Below are positions 1 through 10,829 of a stretch of DNA of 64,000 nucleotides, piece by piece. The first letter of the stretch is position 1, and each line of letters starts with the position of its first letter. This stretch comes from Nematopogon swammerdamellus. Taxonomy: Eukaryota > Arthropoda > Insecta > Lepidoptera > Adelidae. The stretch lies in the NCBI GenBank assembly GCA_946902875.1, contig OX336359.1, forward strand, positions 2,108,001 through 2,172,000, read 5' to 3'. A program made the translations under genes and the position numbers. The notes beneath the pieces are model-generated. The model made no database searches and was not told the DNA's origin. It saw nothing but the letters and a program-made list of their open reading frames with translations.

Positions 1-75
1 AACCAAAATTATGTCTCCTAGCGAAACCGCGCTCCAGTTAGGTGCCTTGCCAGCGAACTGTTGCTATAAGGACGT
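1..75 (-). repeat. LINE 3'-end fragment
   Basis: Positions 12-66 closely match 39884-39943, which is the C-terminal coding end of a Jockey-like LINE on the minus strand. Only a short remnant is in the window; the rest lies to the left or is degraded. From about 76 to 241 nothing else is recognised. Confidence 0.45.
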
Positions 76-241
76 TTAAAGAGTGGGATTTGTAAATTAC
101 TATAATATAATACTTATACATTGTGACTTGCGAAGTCTGTTTGTCAGTTCTTCTTCGCATTGAATTTAGAACTGGCGGAATTTTCGACATATCCAAGCTT
201 GATGGATGAAATTATAGAAAAAAACCATAAACAAAAATCTA

Positions 242-562
242 GTATGCCCCCTCCGATAACACAGAGCATCAAATACCTACCGCGCGCGCCCCCTACTAGA
301 GGCGCCCTAAGCGATAATATTTGAAACCCAAAAACTACACGCAGTGCTGCTAGCGCTTCGTATGTGTGTGTGTGTGCTAGTATCGACACTACACACAAAG
401 AGGAGCAAGTTAGGCACACGCACAAAACAAATGCACACGCACAACACACATATGTAAGTCATAGGCCACGCCCACAGGCTTCAACGGTGTTGTAGAGAAA
501 TCGCGCTCAGGGCGCCTCTAGGAGGGGCGGGCGCGCGCATTTGATGCTCTGTGGGTGATAAG
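242..562. mobile_element. MITE-like element with ~55-bp inverted termini
   Basis: The left arm (about 258-318) and right arm (about 503-560) are imperfect inverted complements. Both contain a run reading roughly 'acagagcatcaaat', a CG-rich core (cgcgcgcgcc) and 'aggcgcc'. The interior carries a TG microsatellite (361-376) and no coding sequence. It sits at the 3' edge of a broken LINE, so it probably inserted into it. Non-autonomous DNA element of unknown superfamily. Confidence 0.5.
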
Positions 563-1500
563 GATTTTTTTTCAATGACCCAACGATACGTCTGTGCTTT
601 AGAGGTTGAAGGTCCTTTGTGAGTACAGAGTCGCCAATGAGGCGAATGGCTCGTCGTTGGATAGAATCCAAGGCTGAAAGAAGGTACTCAGGGGAACTCT
701 CCCAAAGATGACTGCAATATTCCATCACCGGTCTTACTTGTGCTTCATATAGAGTGTAAGCAATTGAACCGGCGTGAAAAATCGCCCACATCGGTAGAGT
801 ATCCCTAATTTTCGAGATGCGAGTTTCGCCTTGGATTCTATGAATGATCGAAATCCAACGTCCCTGGACACCTCCATACCCAGGACGCCCAGACTACCAT
901 CATTGGGGACTTGGCTGCCCTGGAAAGTTGCTTGAAGTGGAAACGGATCAGCCTTAGTAGAGAAGGCACAGGCTTGCGTCTTAGCTACGTTGAAGTTGAC
1001 CAAGTTCTCCTTCCCCCATGAGGATACTTTATCGAGAACCAGGTCAACCCGAACAACAGTTTCGCGTCTCGCGTTTGCTGCTGACGCCTCTCTACCCTTC
1101 CAGTCTTTGATGAACCCTTCGTGCACCGTGCTGTCGTCCGCGTAGCAATGTATTTCGCCGAGCGAGAGCATGTCGTTAATAAATAATAGAAACAGCGTAG
1201 GCGACAGCACGGATCCTTGTGGAACCACTGCATTGATTGAGTAATCGGCCGAGCATGCACCATCAAGGGTGACAAAGATCGACTGATCGCTCAAAAAGCT
1301 GGAGATCCAAGTTGATCACAGTTTTGTAGGGACACCGTAGGCCGGAAGCTTGCTTAGGAGTCCCCGGCCGGTGCCAGACGCGATCGAATGCTTTGGATAT
1401 ATCCAAAGCGACCGCCAGTATCCGAATGGCACGGAACTATCCCCACCCGAGTTCTACTCGCACTTGACCGTTTTTTTTTCATAATGATCATACAGAAAGC
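563..1500 (-). pseudogene. Jockey-like LINE reverse transcriptase, broken
   Basis: Read on the minus strand, this encodes pieces of a non-LTR reverse transcriptase in family order. The SKAFDRVW block (about 1380-1410) comes first. It is followed by VPQGSVLSPTLFLLFINDM and the catalytic CYADDS (YADD) block (about 1120-1230), then the thumb region, then RPVMEYCSHLW (about 710-750). The pieces lie in different frames and contain stops, so it is non-functional. The N-terminal endonuclease is absent. The 3' end is lost at the MITE at 242-562. Confidence 0.8.
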
Positions 1501-1639
1501 TTGAGTGAAGGCATTTTGGCGCCGCGCGGTGTGAAGAATGACCGCCATCACAATGCTATTCCGGAATTTAATGACTCACTTCCTAGAGATCGCGGAGGTG
1601 AGCTTTCCACTAATGGGATAGTAGTGGCTAAATCGATGG

Positions 1640-1751
1640 GGAGAGAAAGAGAGAGAGAGAGAGGGAGAGAGAGAGAGAGATTGGCTGGTCGGAGCATGCG
1701 CTTTGGCCCCTCCGACTCAGCCACCCATACCGGATTACATAAAAAAAAGAA
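1640..1751 (+). repeat. GA microsatellite plus poly-A retroposon 3' tail (family 3)
   Basis: A run of GA dinucleotides (1646-1680) is followed by a segment ending in an A-run (1741-1749). The segment 1681-1740 is also found at 53092-53150 and, on the opposite strand, at 28808-28880. It therefore belongs to a dispersed poly-A retroposon whose complete form is not present here. Confidence 0.5.
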
Positions 1752-2612
1752 GACAGACACGGCCCCGTACGGAACCATAAAAATATACACTTACTTATAG
1801 GTAAGTTAGATTTATACGTTATACTTTAAAAAATTATTAAGATATTGATACAAGAAAAGTATTTCCAAAAAAGTATTTCCATAAAGAAATATTTCTTTTA
1901 ATTTTCAGTGTTCGTTTCTTTCAAACTGTCAAAAACAGAATTTCTTGTTTGCCTTTGCGTTTCAAACTTAATTTTTCTTCAAATTAACCAATGGGCCCAT
2001 GCATATATTACGTCATTTTAAATTAGGGGAGGGGGTCTGGTTTCCGGATGATAATACAAAATCATACATTCTTCCTTAGATTCCTCTCAACTCCTATTAA
2101 AGACTTCCTTCCGTTATCCACGAAAGGCTACACGATTATTGGATAATTTTTTGACAAAGAAAGGCAATACAAGATGCTTCAAAAATTCATTTATAAGCAG
2201 AGGTTGCACTTCATTTGATAAGATTTGCCAGCAGGTCGATATTTTAGATTTAAAAGAAAATATATATTTTTCTCTAACTTTTAAACTTGTACTCTTTTTT
2301 GTGTTTTATTATTTTTTAAGATATATATATTTTGTAAGTTATTTGTGTTAGTTATTTTAAGTTATGTAATTTATGTGGAAACTTTATTGGTTAATGTTAA
2401 TCTGCCAAGCGGGCCTCACCCCTGAATTTCATGTTCTTCTTCTTTAAATTTCGAAGTGTTGGATGTACTGGGTTCACCTAATCTAATTATCTCTTCTAAT
2501 TGGAACTGAGTCACATTCACACTCTTGTCCGAGACCCTTTCTTTTTGGTCCGTGACATTTTGACATATTTTGAAAACGGATTCACGTAAAGTTTCAGTAG
2601 CTGTAGGAGTAG
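1752..2612. other. AT-rich interval, nothing recognised
   Basis: AT-rich DNA with short fortuitous open frames. No splice-bounded coding exon, tRNA or repeated family was recognised. Confidence 0.6.
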
Positions 2613-2614
2613 CT

Positions 2615-3240
2615 TATGCAGTCACGTAAACATCGATGGCGTAAATATCATCGACATCTATTTTATAGATCGAACGTCGTACGATGCAACCTGTGCTAGA
2701 CGTCGGTACAAGTGTGCGTGCACACACACGCAGTATTGTGATACGTGACACGATCCCTACTACGATACTATCGCGCGCTCGCCCCCACCCGCCCACAGAT
2801 GACAAGAACTAGCGAGGAAGACGCCATGCGGCGCGTTTGCCGTCTTTTCGCCCACTCCCATCACCAGCAGGCAAGCGAGAACGAGAACGCGATACCACCG
2901 CACCGTCACACGATCCTATCCGTGACAGCATGGCTTCTTAACAGGCCGTGACATGCTCAGGCGAAACAAACAACAACGTTTGTCACTGTCACTCTTTATA
3001 ACAGCAACCGGGCATGCTGCACACACGCGTCACCGACTCGATACTCGATACAGACATGCGTGCGTTCAACACGCGCCGCACACGCCGTATGAAGCGGCTG
3101 TCCGTGAAATCTGCATTATATGCGGTTCTCGTCGAGAACATATTTGTTCGGGAGTGATGTATGGGATGGGCCAATCTATAAAATAGATATCAATGGTAAA
3201 TATGGCACGTATTACACGGGATGCCATGCCATGCCATCCC
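2615..3240. repeat. Possible MITE with inverted ends
   Basis: Around 2650-2672 and 3174-3202 there are inverted copies of a segment containing 'atctattttatagat', about 500 bp apart. The interior is more GC-rich than its surroundings and has no gene. The boundaries and the element call are uncertain. Confidence 0.3.
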
Positions 3241-3327
3241 GTGCCGTTCCCATGATCCATCCTCCACCATTTCGGCCTAATCAAAATATCTCCACTCCAC
3301 ATCTAAACTTTATTTACTCGACCGAAG

Positions 3328-3714
3328 TTTTTTTTTTATGGAATCTGACACGGCTGGCTACATTACCTGCAACGTCCGTGATGTCAGCCCATAACACCGG
3401 GTGAACTAGGTGCCATGTCAGTGCTTCTCCCTTTGATCGTGCCGGCTACACTGAACTGGTCGGAAAACACAAACTATTTACATAGCCGTTTTGACCGACG
3501 TTTCATTCAGTGCGGTGGTACCAAACCGGGCGGGTTAAACCCTACCACCAAGTAAAATTAGGAGGAAAGGGACTTACAGTTTTACGAGGAATCCGAACCT
3601 CGGTCAGCCTCCAACGGTCAGCGGTCACCCATCCAAGTACTGACCGCACCCAGGGTTGCTTAACATTCAATAACGACAGTTGACTGTCTGCACCACTGAG
3701 CTATCGAGGCTGAC
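3328..3714 (-). mobile_element. SINE, tRNA/5S-head type, full length
   Basis: On the minus strand it starts with the tRNA-like head (GTCAGCCTC, A box TAGCTCAGTGG), then the 5S-like segment, then the B box GGTTCGGATTCC, then the shared 3' body and a poly-A tail (T-run at 3328-3337 on plus). Same family as 15915-16304. Confidence 0.9.
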
Positions 3715-4204
3715 TGAAGTATTACCTGAGTTCATGCTGTTGATTACTAGAATACCGAAGTAGCTCTCGGGCTTCTCTCAGCGACTGAATCCGCTGTATG
3801 GAGAATACCGAAGTGCTCTCAGGCGAGTCTCAGTGGACGGAAACTGAGCTGAGTCCGCTGGCGGATTTGCAAGAATAGACTCCCAGTACGGTGGTATCAA
3901 CCAAGCCGGCTACAATTTGAGCCTAACACCAACCCATTCATTTCCCGGAATAAAAAGTAGGTAGCTAATGGAAATGACGTCGGTTTTGCGAGAGGGGGTG
4001 AGATGACGGAATATATGTACGGCCCCTAAGTAACTTTTTGCAACGAGTAACGTAAACGAACGAATACCGTAGAAAACTTTTTAATTAAGTACAGAAACTT
4101 TTAAAAATTCTAAAGTGAAGGCCACCATCGTCGATAAATTGTATGACCATAGCGGCGGCAGCATAAGTTATGCTTAGGTATTGTATGTTTTAACTAATCC
4201 TAAT
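3715..4204. other. No gene; short local duplication
   Basis: A segment around 3750-3790 ('gaataccgaagt…ctctc') is partly repeated at 3801-3850. Otherwise nothing recognised. Confidence 0.4.
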
Positions 4205-4340
4205 AAAAAACCGGCCAAGTGCGAGCCGAACTCGCGCACCGGGGGTTCCTTATGGCCATGTCATGGTTAGCGACACTCACGCCATCTATGGCGTGTTATG
4301 AAATGCTTCATATTAGTAGATAGATAGATAGATAGAAAAT
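4205..4340 (+). repeat. Dispersed repeat R fragment with (GATA)n
   Basis: The segment 4230-4312 matches 54818-54905 (shared 'catcacgccatcta'-type run and 'atgaaatgcttcatattagt'). It is followed by a short GATA microsatellite at 4317-4336. Confidence 0.55.
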
Positions 4341-4681
4341 TCTTTATTGCTCCAGTCATTGATTTTATAACCCTGTCGGGACAGATAGACCACTCCATAT
4401 AAAAAATTTGGTAACGTTGTAAATCGTAAAACCAACAGAGGGCGTTAATATTTTTTCTTGATGTTGTCGTAAAACAAACAGGTGGCGTTAATGTTTGTTA
4501 ATACTTCTATACTAAGGGCGCTATCTAGTTGAAATACAACATGTATCTAGGTACCTTTAATTGCCACTAGGCTGTAGAATTACTGCTACTAGACAAAAGA
4601 TGGCGCTTTCATTTATATTTATAAAGAACATTATTTATGTAAATTCCAAAATTTTTAATTATATTTGAATAATAAAATTAT

Positions 4682-4735
4682 GACAATTTACAATTAAACT
4701 AACACAAGAAGTGTTAGTTTAATTGTCATAATCAA
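4682..4735. repeat. Perfect hairpin repeat
   Basis: A 14-bp perfect stem (aattaaactaacac / gtgttagtttaatt) with a 5-nt loop, extended on both sides by the imperfect complement 'attatgacaatt'. It could be an element end or a small MITE. Confidence 0.5.
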
Positions 4736-4830
4736 ATTAAATAAAATAAAAAAATGTTTTGAAAATTATTTGGTATACGGAACAAAATATTATTATGATT
4801 GTAATTTCCTGTTTGTGCGCTTTTAATAGA

Positions 4831-4897
4831 TAGATCCACACAGAGCACGGAATACCCCCGCGCGCGCGCGCGCGGTATTCCGTGCTCTGTGGATAGA
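4831..4897. repeat. Near-perfect palindrome with CG-alternating centre
   Basis: The arms (atccacacagagcacggaat and its near-perfect complement) flank a run of alternating CG (about 4860-4875). The 'acagagca' motif recalls the termini of the MITE at 242-562, so this may be a minimal relative. Confidence 0.55.
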
Positions 4898-5023
4898 ACG
4901 TATTTATTTAGTTGAACAGTTAAACAAATACTCGTCACTCTTCATTCTAATAATGTCAGCATTGTATGTAAAAAAAAAATATGAAAACTGCCTTAAAAAA
5001 TTTATGAAATTAAAAAAATCGAA

Positions 5024-5156
5024 CCCTAGAGTTGAAGGCGGTGCTAAAGAAGGCTACACAAATCACAAAGGATATCATCCACGCATGTTTTCTTTCATGT
5101 ATCATTTTTGCTTGCTTTAGCACCGCCTTCAACTCTAGGGTTCGATTTTTTTTATT
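5024..5156. repeat. Palindromic MITE-like unit, copy 1
   Basis: Inverted 31-bp arms reading 'tcgaaccctagagttgaagg…' and its complement flank a ~70-bp unique spacer. Further copies are at 8706-8835 (spacer inverted) and 38337-38465. Confidence 0.75.
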
Positions 5157-7339
5157 TCATACATTTTTGAAGGCGGTTTTTATATATTTTTTTAAATAGT
5201 TTTTTATTTCACAGTTTTTTTTGGAATTTTTTGCTATTAATGTACTCGGCGGAATCGCTCGACCTTCGGCCTCGCGATTCCGCCTCGCTTTCCAATCTGA
5301 TCTCGACCAAATTAAAATGGAACCACGTCATGGTTATCCCCTTTCAAACAAAAAAAAAGAATTTTCAAAATCGGCCCACAATAATTGACGGAGTAATCGC
5401 GTAACAAACATCCAAAAAAAGAAAACATACCGTCGAATTGAGAATCTCCTAGGTCTAAAGTAAATTGCTCGTGATGACAAATTCAACGAGCCCAAACACG
5501 ATGGGTTTATCATGTGTAGTTTAGGAGTTCCTATGGCCACCTTCCGTCTCCATCATCAGACCAGCTCGATGGTACTCGTACTCGTATTATAATATATTAA
5601 ACGCATCTGGCCGGTCGGAAAAGATTTCAAATTTAGAATATTCATGAAACAAGGGTCCGAATATGAATGACAATATCGATTCATGTATTTCAATACAATG
5701 ACAGAGAAAATTTCAAAATATTAGGTACCTATTCTACCTATTTAATACTTTTTAGTTCTAGTTTATTTTTTTTAAGTCGGTTTTATATTTTTAAAACAAT
5801 ATTACATAAAAAACAATAATCGAAATCGAATAATCGAAATCGGTTGAAGTGGTACAGAATTATTCGCCATGTGTCAAACTGCAAATTGCTGAAAAAGCCC
5901 ACATCACAAAAGTTTTGCTGAAGGTAACCACACACCAATAGTATTTTGTTGCTTTTTCATAAACCGCTCAATCAATTTCAATAAAATTTCAATGGGAGCA
6001 CCTCTGAAGTATGACCTACCAAACAAAAAAAGAATTTTCAAAATCAGCCCACAATTAACACGTTGAACGCCATACGACCCACCGGTGGGCCTAGCGTACT
6101 TTTCGGTTCGGGCCAAGCCAAACTCATTATATCCGTAATTTTCATCAACTTGAGATTTTCATCACAAAGTTTATAAAATGCGGTAATTTGTAAGGAAAAT
6201 AAAAATTTGCGACTTTTTAACCGACTTCCAAAAAAGGAGGAGGTTCTCAATTCGTCTGTATGTTTTTTTTTTTTTTTATTTTTTTTTTTATTTTTTTTAT
6301 TTTTTTGTATGTTTGTTACGCGATTTCTCCGTCAATTGAGGGCCGATTTAGAAAATTCTTTTTTTGTTAGTTAGGTCATACTTCCGAGGTGGTCCCATTT
6401 CAATTTTATCGAAATTGGTTCAGTGGTTTTCGAAAAATCAGCATAATACTATAGTGTGTGGTTACCTTCAGCAAAACTTGTGATGTGGTCGTATTCGGCA
6501 ATTTTCAGTTTGATAAATTAGTATGGTGTGTGGTTACCTTCAGCAAAACTTTTGTGATGTGGACTTATTCAGCAATTTGCAGTCTGACACATATGGCGAA
6601 TAATTCTGTACCACTTCAATCGATTTCGATTATTCGATTTCGATTATTCTTATTTATGTAATATTACTAAAAAGAATGAAATAAAAACTGTTTTAAAAAA
6701 TATTAAACCGATTTCAAAAAAACAAAAAAACAAAAAGAACTAAAAAGTATTAAATACCTAATATTTTGAAATTTTCTCTGTCCTGTTGAAATACATGAAT
6801 CGATATTTACTAGTGATACATATTCGGACCCTTGTTTCATGAATATTCTAAATTTGAAATTTTTTATCTTTTCCGACCGGCCAGGTGCGCATAATTTACT
6901 ATGGTACCTGACCGGTACCTACTGTACCGAGTACCATCGAGCTGGTCTGATGATGGAGACAGAAGGTGGCCATAGAAACTCCTAAACTACACATGATAAA
7001 CCCATCGTGTTTGGCTTGGGCTTGTTGCATTTGTCTTCACGAGAAATTTACTTTAGACCTAAGAGATTCTCAATTCGACAGTATGTTTTCTTTTTTTTTG
7101 ATGTTTGTTACGCGATTACTCCGTCAATTGTGGGCCGATTTTGAAAATTCTTTTTTTTTTATTTGAAAGGGGATAACCCTGAGGTTTTTGAAGTGAAAAC
7201 TTCTTTAGCGGCGCTTGGCACTTTTTTAGGTGGGTAAAAAATGTATAACTCGCGACATCGCGTCAGCGTCATTTTTAAAATGAAACCTTAAGTCATTGCA
7301 TTAAGGGTTAAGTTAGAGTGGCACGGGATCTGCCGGCAC

Positions 7340-8104
7340 TCCCGGAGTGCAACTGTTAAGTAGGGTTCGGTAACACGTTTATGTCTGTCCATTCTACTAA
7401 GTTCTGCAAAATGAATGTAGGGTTCCGTAACAAATGCATGTCTGTCTGTTCTACTAAATTTAACATTTATTTCAAAATGAATGTATGGTTCCGTAACAAA
7501 TGCATGTCTATCCGTTCTACTAAATTTTACAATTTTCAACCAAGGTCCTCCGACGGTTATTTTATAATAAAAGTAGGGTTCCGTAACACGTTTATGTCTG
7601 TCCATTCTACTAAGTTCTGCAAGATGAATGTAGGGTTCCGTGACAAATGCATGTCTGTCCGTTCTACAAAATTTAACATTTATTTCAAAATGAATGTAGG
7701 GTTCCGTAACAAATGTATGTCTGTCCGTTCTACTAAATTTTACAATTTTCAACCAAGGCCCTCCGACGGTTATTTTATAATAAAAGTAGGGTTCCGTAAC
7801 AAATGTATGTCTGTCCGTTCTACTAAATTTCACAATTTTCAACCAAGGTCCTCCGACGGTTATTTTATAATAAAAGTAGGGTTCCGTAACAAATGTATGT
7901 CTGTCCGTTCTACTAAATTTTACAATTTTCAACCAAGGCCCTCCGACGGTTATTTTATAATAAAAGTAGGGTTCCGTAACAAATGTATGTCTGTCCGTTC
8001 TACTAAATTTCACAATTTTCAACCAAGGTCCTCCGACGGTTATTTTATAATAAAAGTAGGGTTCCGTAACATGTTTATGTCTGTCCATTCTACTAAGTTC
8101 TGCA
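7340..8104. repeat. Minisatellite, 90-bp unit with shorter variants
   Basis: Tandem units begin 'gtagggttccgtaac'. Successive units at 7786, 7876 and 7966 are exactly 90 bp apart. Shorter variants of about 55-66 bp occur in the left half. Because 90 is a multiple of three and the unit lacks stops in one frame per strand, long open frames appear on both strands. These are a consequence of the array, not genes. Confidence 0.9.
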
Positions 8105-8459
8105 ACATCACCTACAACGTCCGAGATGTCAGCCCATAACACCGGGTAAACTAAGTGCCATGTCAGTACTTCCCCCTTTGATCGTACTGACTACACTGAA
8201 CTGGTCGGAAAACACAAACTATTTACATAGCCGTTTCGACCGACGTTTAATTCAGTGCGGTGGTACCAACCCGGTCAGGTTAAACCCTACCACCAAGTAA
8301 GATTAGGAGGGAAGGGACCTACAGTTTTACGAGGAATCCGAACCTCGGTCAGCCTCTAACGGTCAGCGGTCACCCATCCAAGTACTGACCGCACCCAGCG
8401 TTGCTTAACATTCAATAGCGACAGTTGACTGTCTGCACCACTGAGCTATCGAAGCTGAC
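8105..8459 (-). mobile_element. SINE, tRNA/5S-head type, 3' truncated
   Basis: Complete head, A box, 5S-like segment, B box and body on the minus strand. The poly-A end is missing and the copy abuts the minisatellite directly. It lies inside the right arm of the giant inverted repeat. Confidence 0.88.
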
Positions 8460-8705
8460 GTGGTCCTATTTTAATTGGGTCAAGATCGGATTGGAAAGCG
8501 AGGCGGAATCGCGAGGCCGAAGGCCGAGCGATTCCGCCGAGTACATTAATAGCAAAAATTACTAAAAAAAACTGTGAAATAAAAAAAAAGTTTTAAAAAA
8601 CATAAAACCGACTTCCTAAAAAAAGGAAAACTAAAAAACTATTCAAAATAAAAATATAAAAACCGCCTTCAAAAATATATGAAATAAAAACCTAAAAAAA
8701 AAAAA

Positions 8706-8835
8706 ACGAACCCTAGAGTTGAAGGCGGTGCTAAAGCAAGCAAAAATGAAGCATGAAAGAAAACATGAGTGGATGATAATATCCTTTGTGATTTGTGTAG
8801 CCTTCTTAGCACCGCCTTCAACTCTAGGGTTGGTT
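8706..8835. repeat. Palindromic MITE-like unit, copy 2
   Basis: Same ~31-bp inverted arms as at 5024-5156, with the spacer in the opposite orientation. This is expected if it is the mirrored arm of the giant inverted repeat. Confidence 0.75.
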
Positions 8836-9288
8836 TTTTTTTTTTTAGGTTTTTATTTCATATATTTTTGAAGGCGGTTTTTATATTTTTATTTTGAATA
8901 GTTTTTTAGTTTTCCTTTTTTTAGGAAGTCGGTTTTATGTTTTTACCGTCTAATTTTCGAGATATAGCAGAAGGCTCACGGGTGGATCGTGTGGCCTCCT
9001 ATGAAGGATTTGTATTTTTCTGTTGGCTGGGGCCGCGGGGTCACGCCGCGGCCCACCCGTTGCGCGCGCGCCGCGGACGCAGCGATCAATCCCGGTCCGG
9101 CTGCGTCGACAATTGAGGATGTTTTACGCTTTTCTCGCCAAAAATGATTATTTTGAAGATTTCGAGTTAACACAAGAAGCGCTAACGCAGTTAGAAAACA
9201 TCGAGATAGATCTTCTGAACCGTAGTTTCGGAATAGATTCTATGAAGACGTAGTTCAACCAACGAAAAGAAGATGCTGTCGAATTCTT

Positions 9289-9540
9289 TTGTCGGAGAGT
9301 GAGGATAGCGACTATGAAATGCATATAGAAAGACGGAAGAGAATGAAACACACTCTGGAAAGGAAAGAGGGATTGGCCAGAAAAGTGAGAAGAACATGTC
9401 ACCAATGTTATGCAAAGAACGTACCAATAATGGGTAGCAAACAGGCTAAAACCAAGTCGAAAAAAGTATCCACTTATTGCCAAAGCAGCCCAACTAAACC
9501 ATTCCTTTGTTTGCCTTGTTTTAACATGACTCACGGATAA
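9289..9540 (+). pseudogene. piggyBac-like transposase C-terminal remnant, copy 1
   Basis: The frame encodes an acidic SESEDSD stretch, a basic linker (ERRKRMKH…RKVRR) and a cysteine-rich tail, TCHQCYAKN…STYCQS…FLCLPCFNMTHG, ending in a stop. The spacing C-x2-C … YC … C-x2-C followed by a terminal TH resembles the C-terminal cysteine-rich domain of piggyBac-family transposases. The catalytic DDD core is absent and upstream frames have stops, so this is a deletion remnant. No start codon is supported. The family assignment is from motif recognition only. Confidence 0.5.
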
Positions 9541-10136
9541 TTCTTTATTGTTTATGGTTAAACCCTTTGAAGAAGTGTGATAATGTTGTGATTGTTCAAT
9601 TTCATAAATATTTTGTTTTGTTCAATTTCATAAATTATTTTCGTAATAAATAATGTCTTCTTATTTGGCAATGAAGAAAATTTTATGTTCATTTTTATTT
9701 TGACGAATATTTTCTTATTATTTTCTGGTTTTATTAATTCTATTAATACAAATATTATTTTCTACCTTATCGTTAAGAGCAGCCCTAGCATCGTTACAAT
9801 TAACTTAATAAAAAACTACAAGTTTCTATTGGATTTGAAAACCACGCCGTCCGCTTCGACTACAAGGCCATGCGGCTCACTTCCATATTGGCTTTGTAGC
9901 TGCGCTCTGTGGCTTGTAGGAAGCGTTTACGTAGGCCCTCTCACGCGGCTCACCGGTGACCCCCATGCCCTGAATGGTTCAGTAAGGAAAGGCTCACCGG
10001 TGAGCGGTGAGCCCCGTGGCCCAAACGGAAATACTGGATTTTTCATGTGGCGTTGAACGTGTAAGATTGTAATTTCCTGTTTGCGGTTTTACTCCGGTCC
10101 AAAGAATTTACAAACTCTTTGGTTGTACTTGGGTTG

Positions 10137-10318
10137 TACCTAGCTCCGCTTATTTGTTGTTATATCCGCTATAGTAACACATATTCTGTGAAAATTTCAA
10201 CGGGCTTCCTATTACGGTTCAAGAGATACAGCCCTCGGATAGACAAACGGACGGACGGACAGACAGACTGCGGAGGCTTAGTAATAGGCTTCCGTACAGG
10301 GATACGGAAACCTAAAAA
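10137..10318 (+). repeat. Dispersed repeat R, copy in unit 1
   Basis: Shares the segment 'gttatatccgc…acacatattctgtgaaaatt', the GGAC/GACA-rich run and the end 'gatacggaaacctaaaa' with 12282-12467, 17268-17603, 21318-21656 and 54820-55215. Confidence 0.7.
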
Positions 10319-10512
10319 TAAGGGGTGAAATAGGGGTGAAAGTTTTTGTATGGGGAATCCATGATTTCTCTAGGTAAGGATATGAAAATTTATTATCTAG
10401 GCTTTTGGCACAGATTACTCAATAGTTACTGCTTTTGGTAAGAAATAATGAATAATGGTCAGGAAGAGGAAGGGGGAGAGAAAAGAAGGGGGAGTGGGTG
10501 GGAGGTACGTTT

Positions 10513-10829
10513 GTCAGCCTGGGTAGCTCAGTGGTGCAGGCAACCCTGGGCGCGGTCAACACTTGGATGGGTGACCGCTCGACCATTTGAGGCTGACCGT
10601 GGTTCGGATTCCACGTAAAACTGTAGCACCCTTCCCTTCTTACCTTACTAGGGTTGGTACCACCGCACTGAATAAAACGTATGTCGAAACGGCTATGTAA
10701 ATCAAAGAGATTTGATGTAAATAGTTTTTTCGTTTTTTTTCGTCCAGTTCAGTATAGCCGGCACGACATGTCCGACATCACGGATGTTGTAGGTGATGTA
10801 TCCAACCATGTCAGTTTCCATAAAAAAAA
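10513..10829 (+). mobile_element. SINE, tRNA/5S-head type, internally deleted (unit 1)
   Basis: Head with A box TAGCTCAGTGG, a shortened 5S-like segment (cgcggtcaacacttggatgg), B box GGTTCGGATTCC, a body shorter than the consensus and an A-run at 10822-10829. Between head and poly-A it lacks about 60-80 bp of the standard body. Confidence 0.85.

Larger units (their letters stand above)
4968..8950. repeat. Giant inverted repeat (arms ~1.1 kb)
   Basis: The left arm, about 4968-6058, is the inverted complement of the right arm, about 6333-8950. The right arm is interrupted by foreign DNA at 7178-8459 (a minisatellite and a SINE). Matched landmarks, left versus right: the 31-bp palindrome unit near 5025-5155 and 8700-8830; 'gcggaatcgc…gcgattccgcc' at 5249-5283 and 8500-8540; the segment containing 'cccatcgtgtttgg' at 5500 and 7005; the 'ccggtcgg' segment at 5610 and 6880. 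The unpaired centre (6059-6332) holds a T-rich tract. A solo copy of the outer part of one arm occurs at 38305-39172. Confidence 0.8.

Noticed and set aside
7288..8142. 284- and 252-codon open frames on opposite strands
   Set aside because: Both run through the 90-bp minisatellite; the frames are open because the unit is a multiple of three. No start context, domain or splice logic.
9148..9534. 128-codon antisense frame (also 11279-11665)
   Set aside because: Hydrophobic-looking shadow of the piggyBac-like tail on the plus strand; duplicated only because the segment is.
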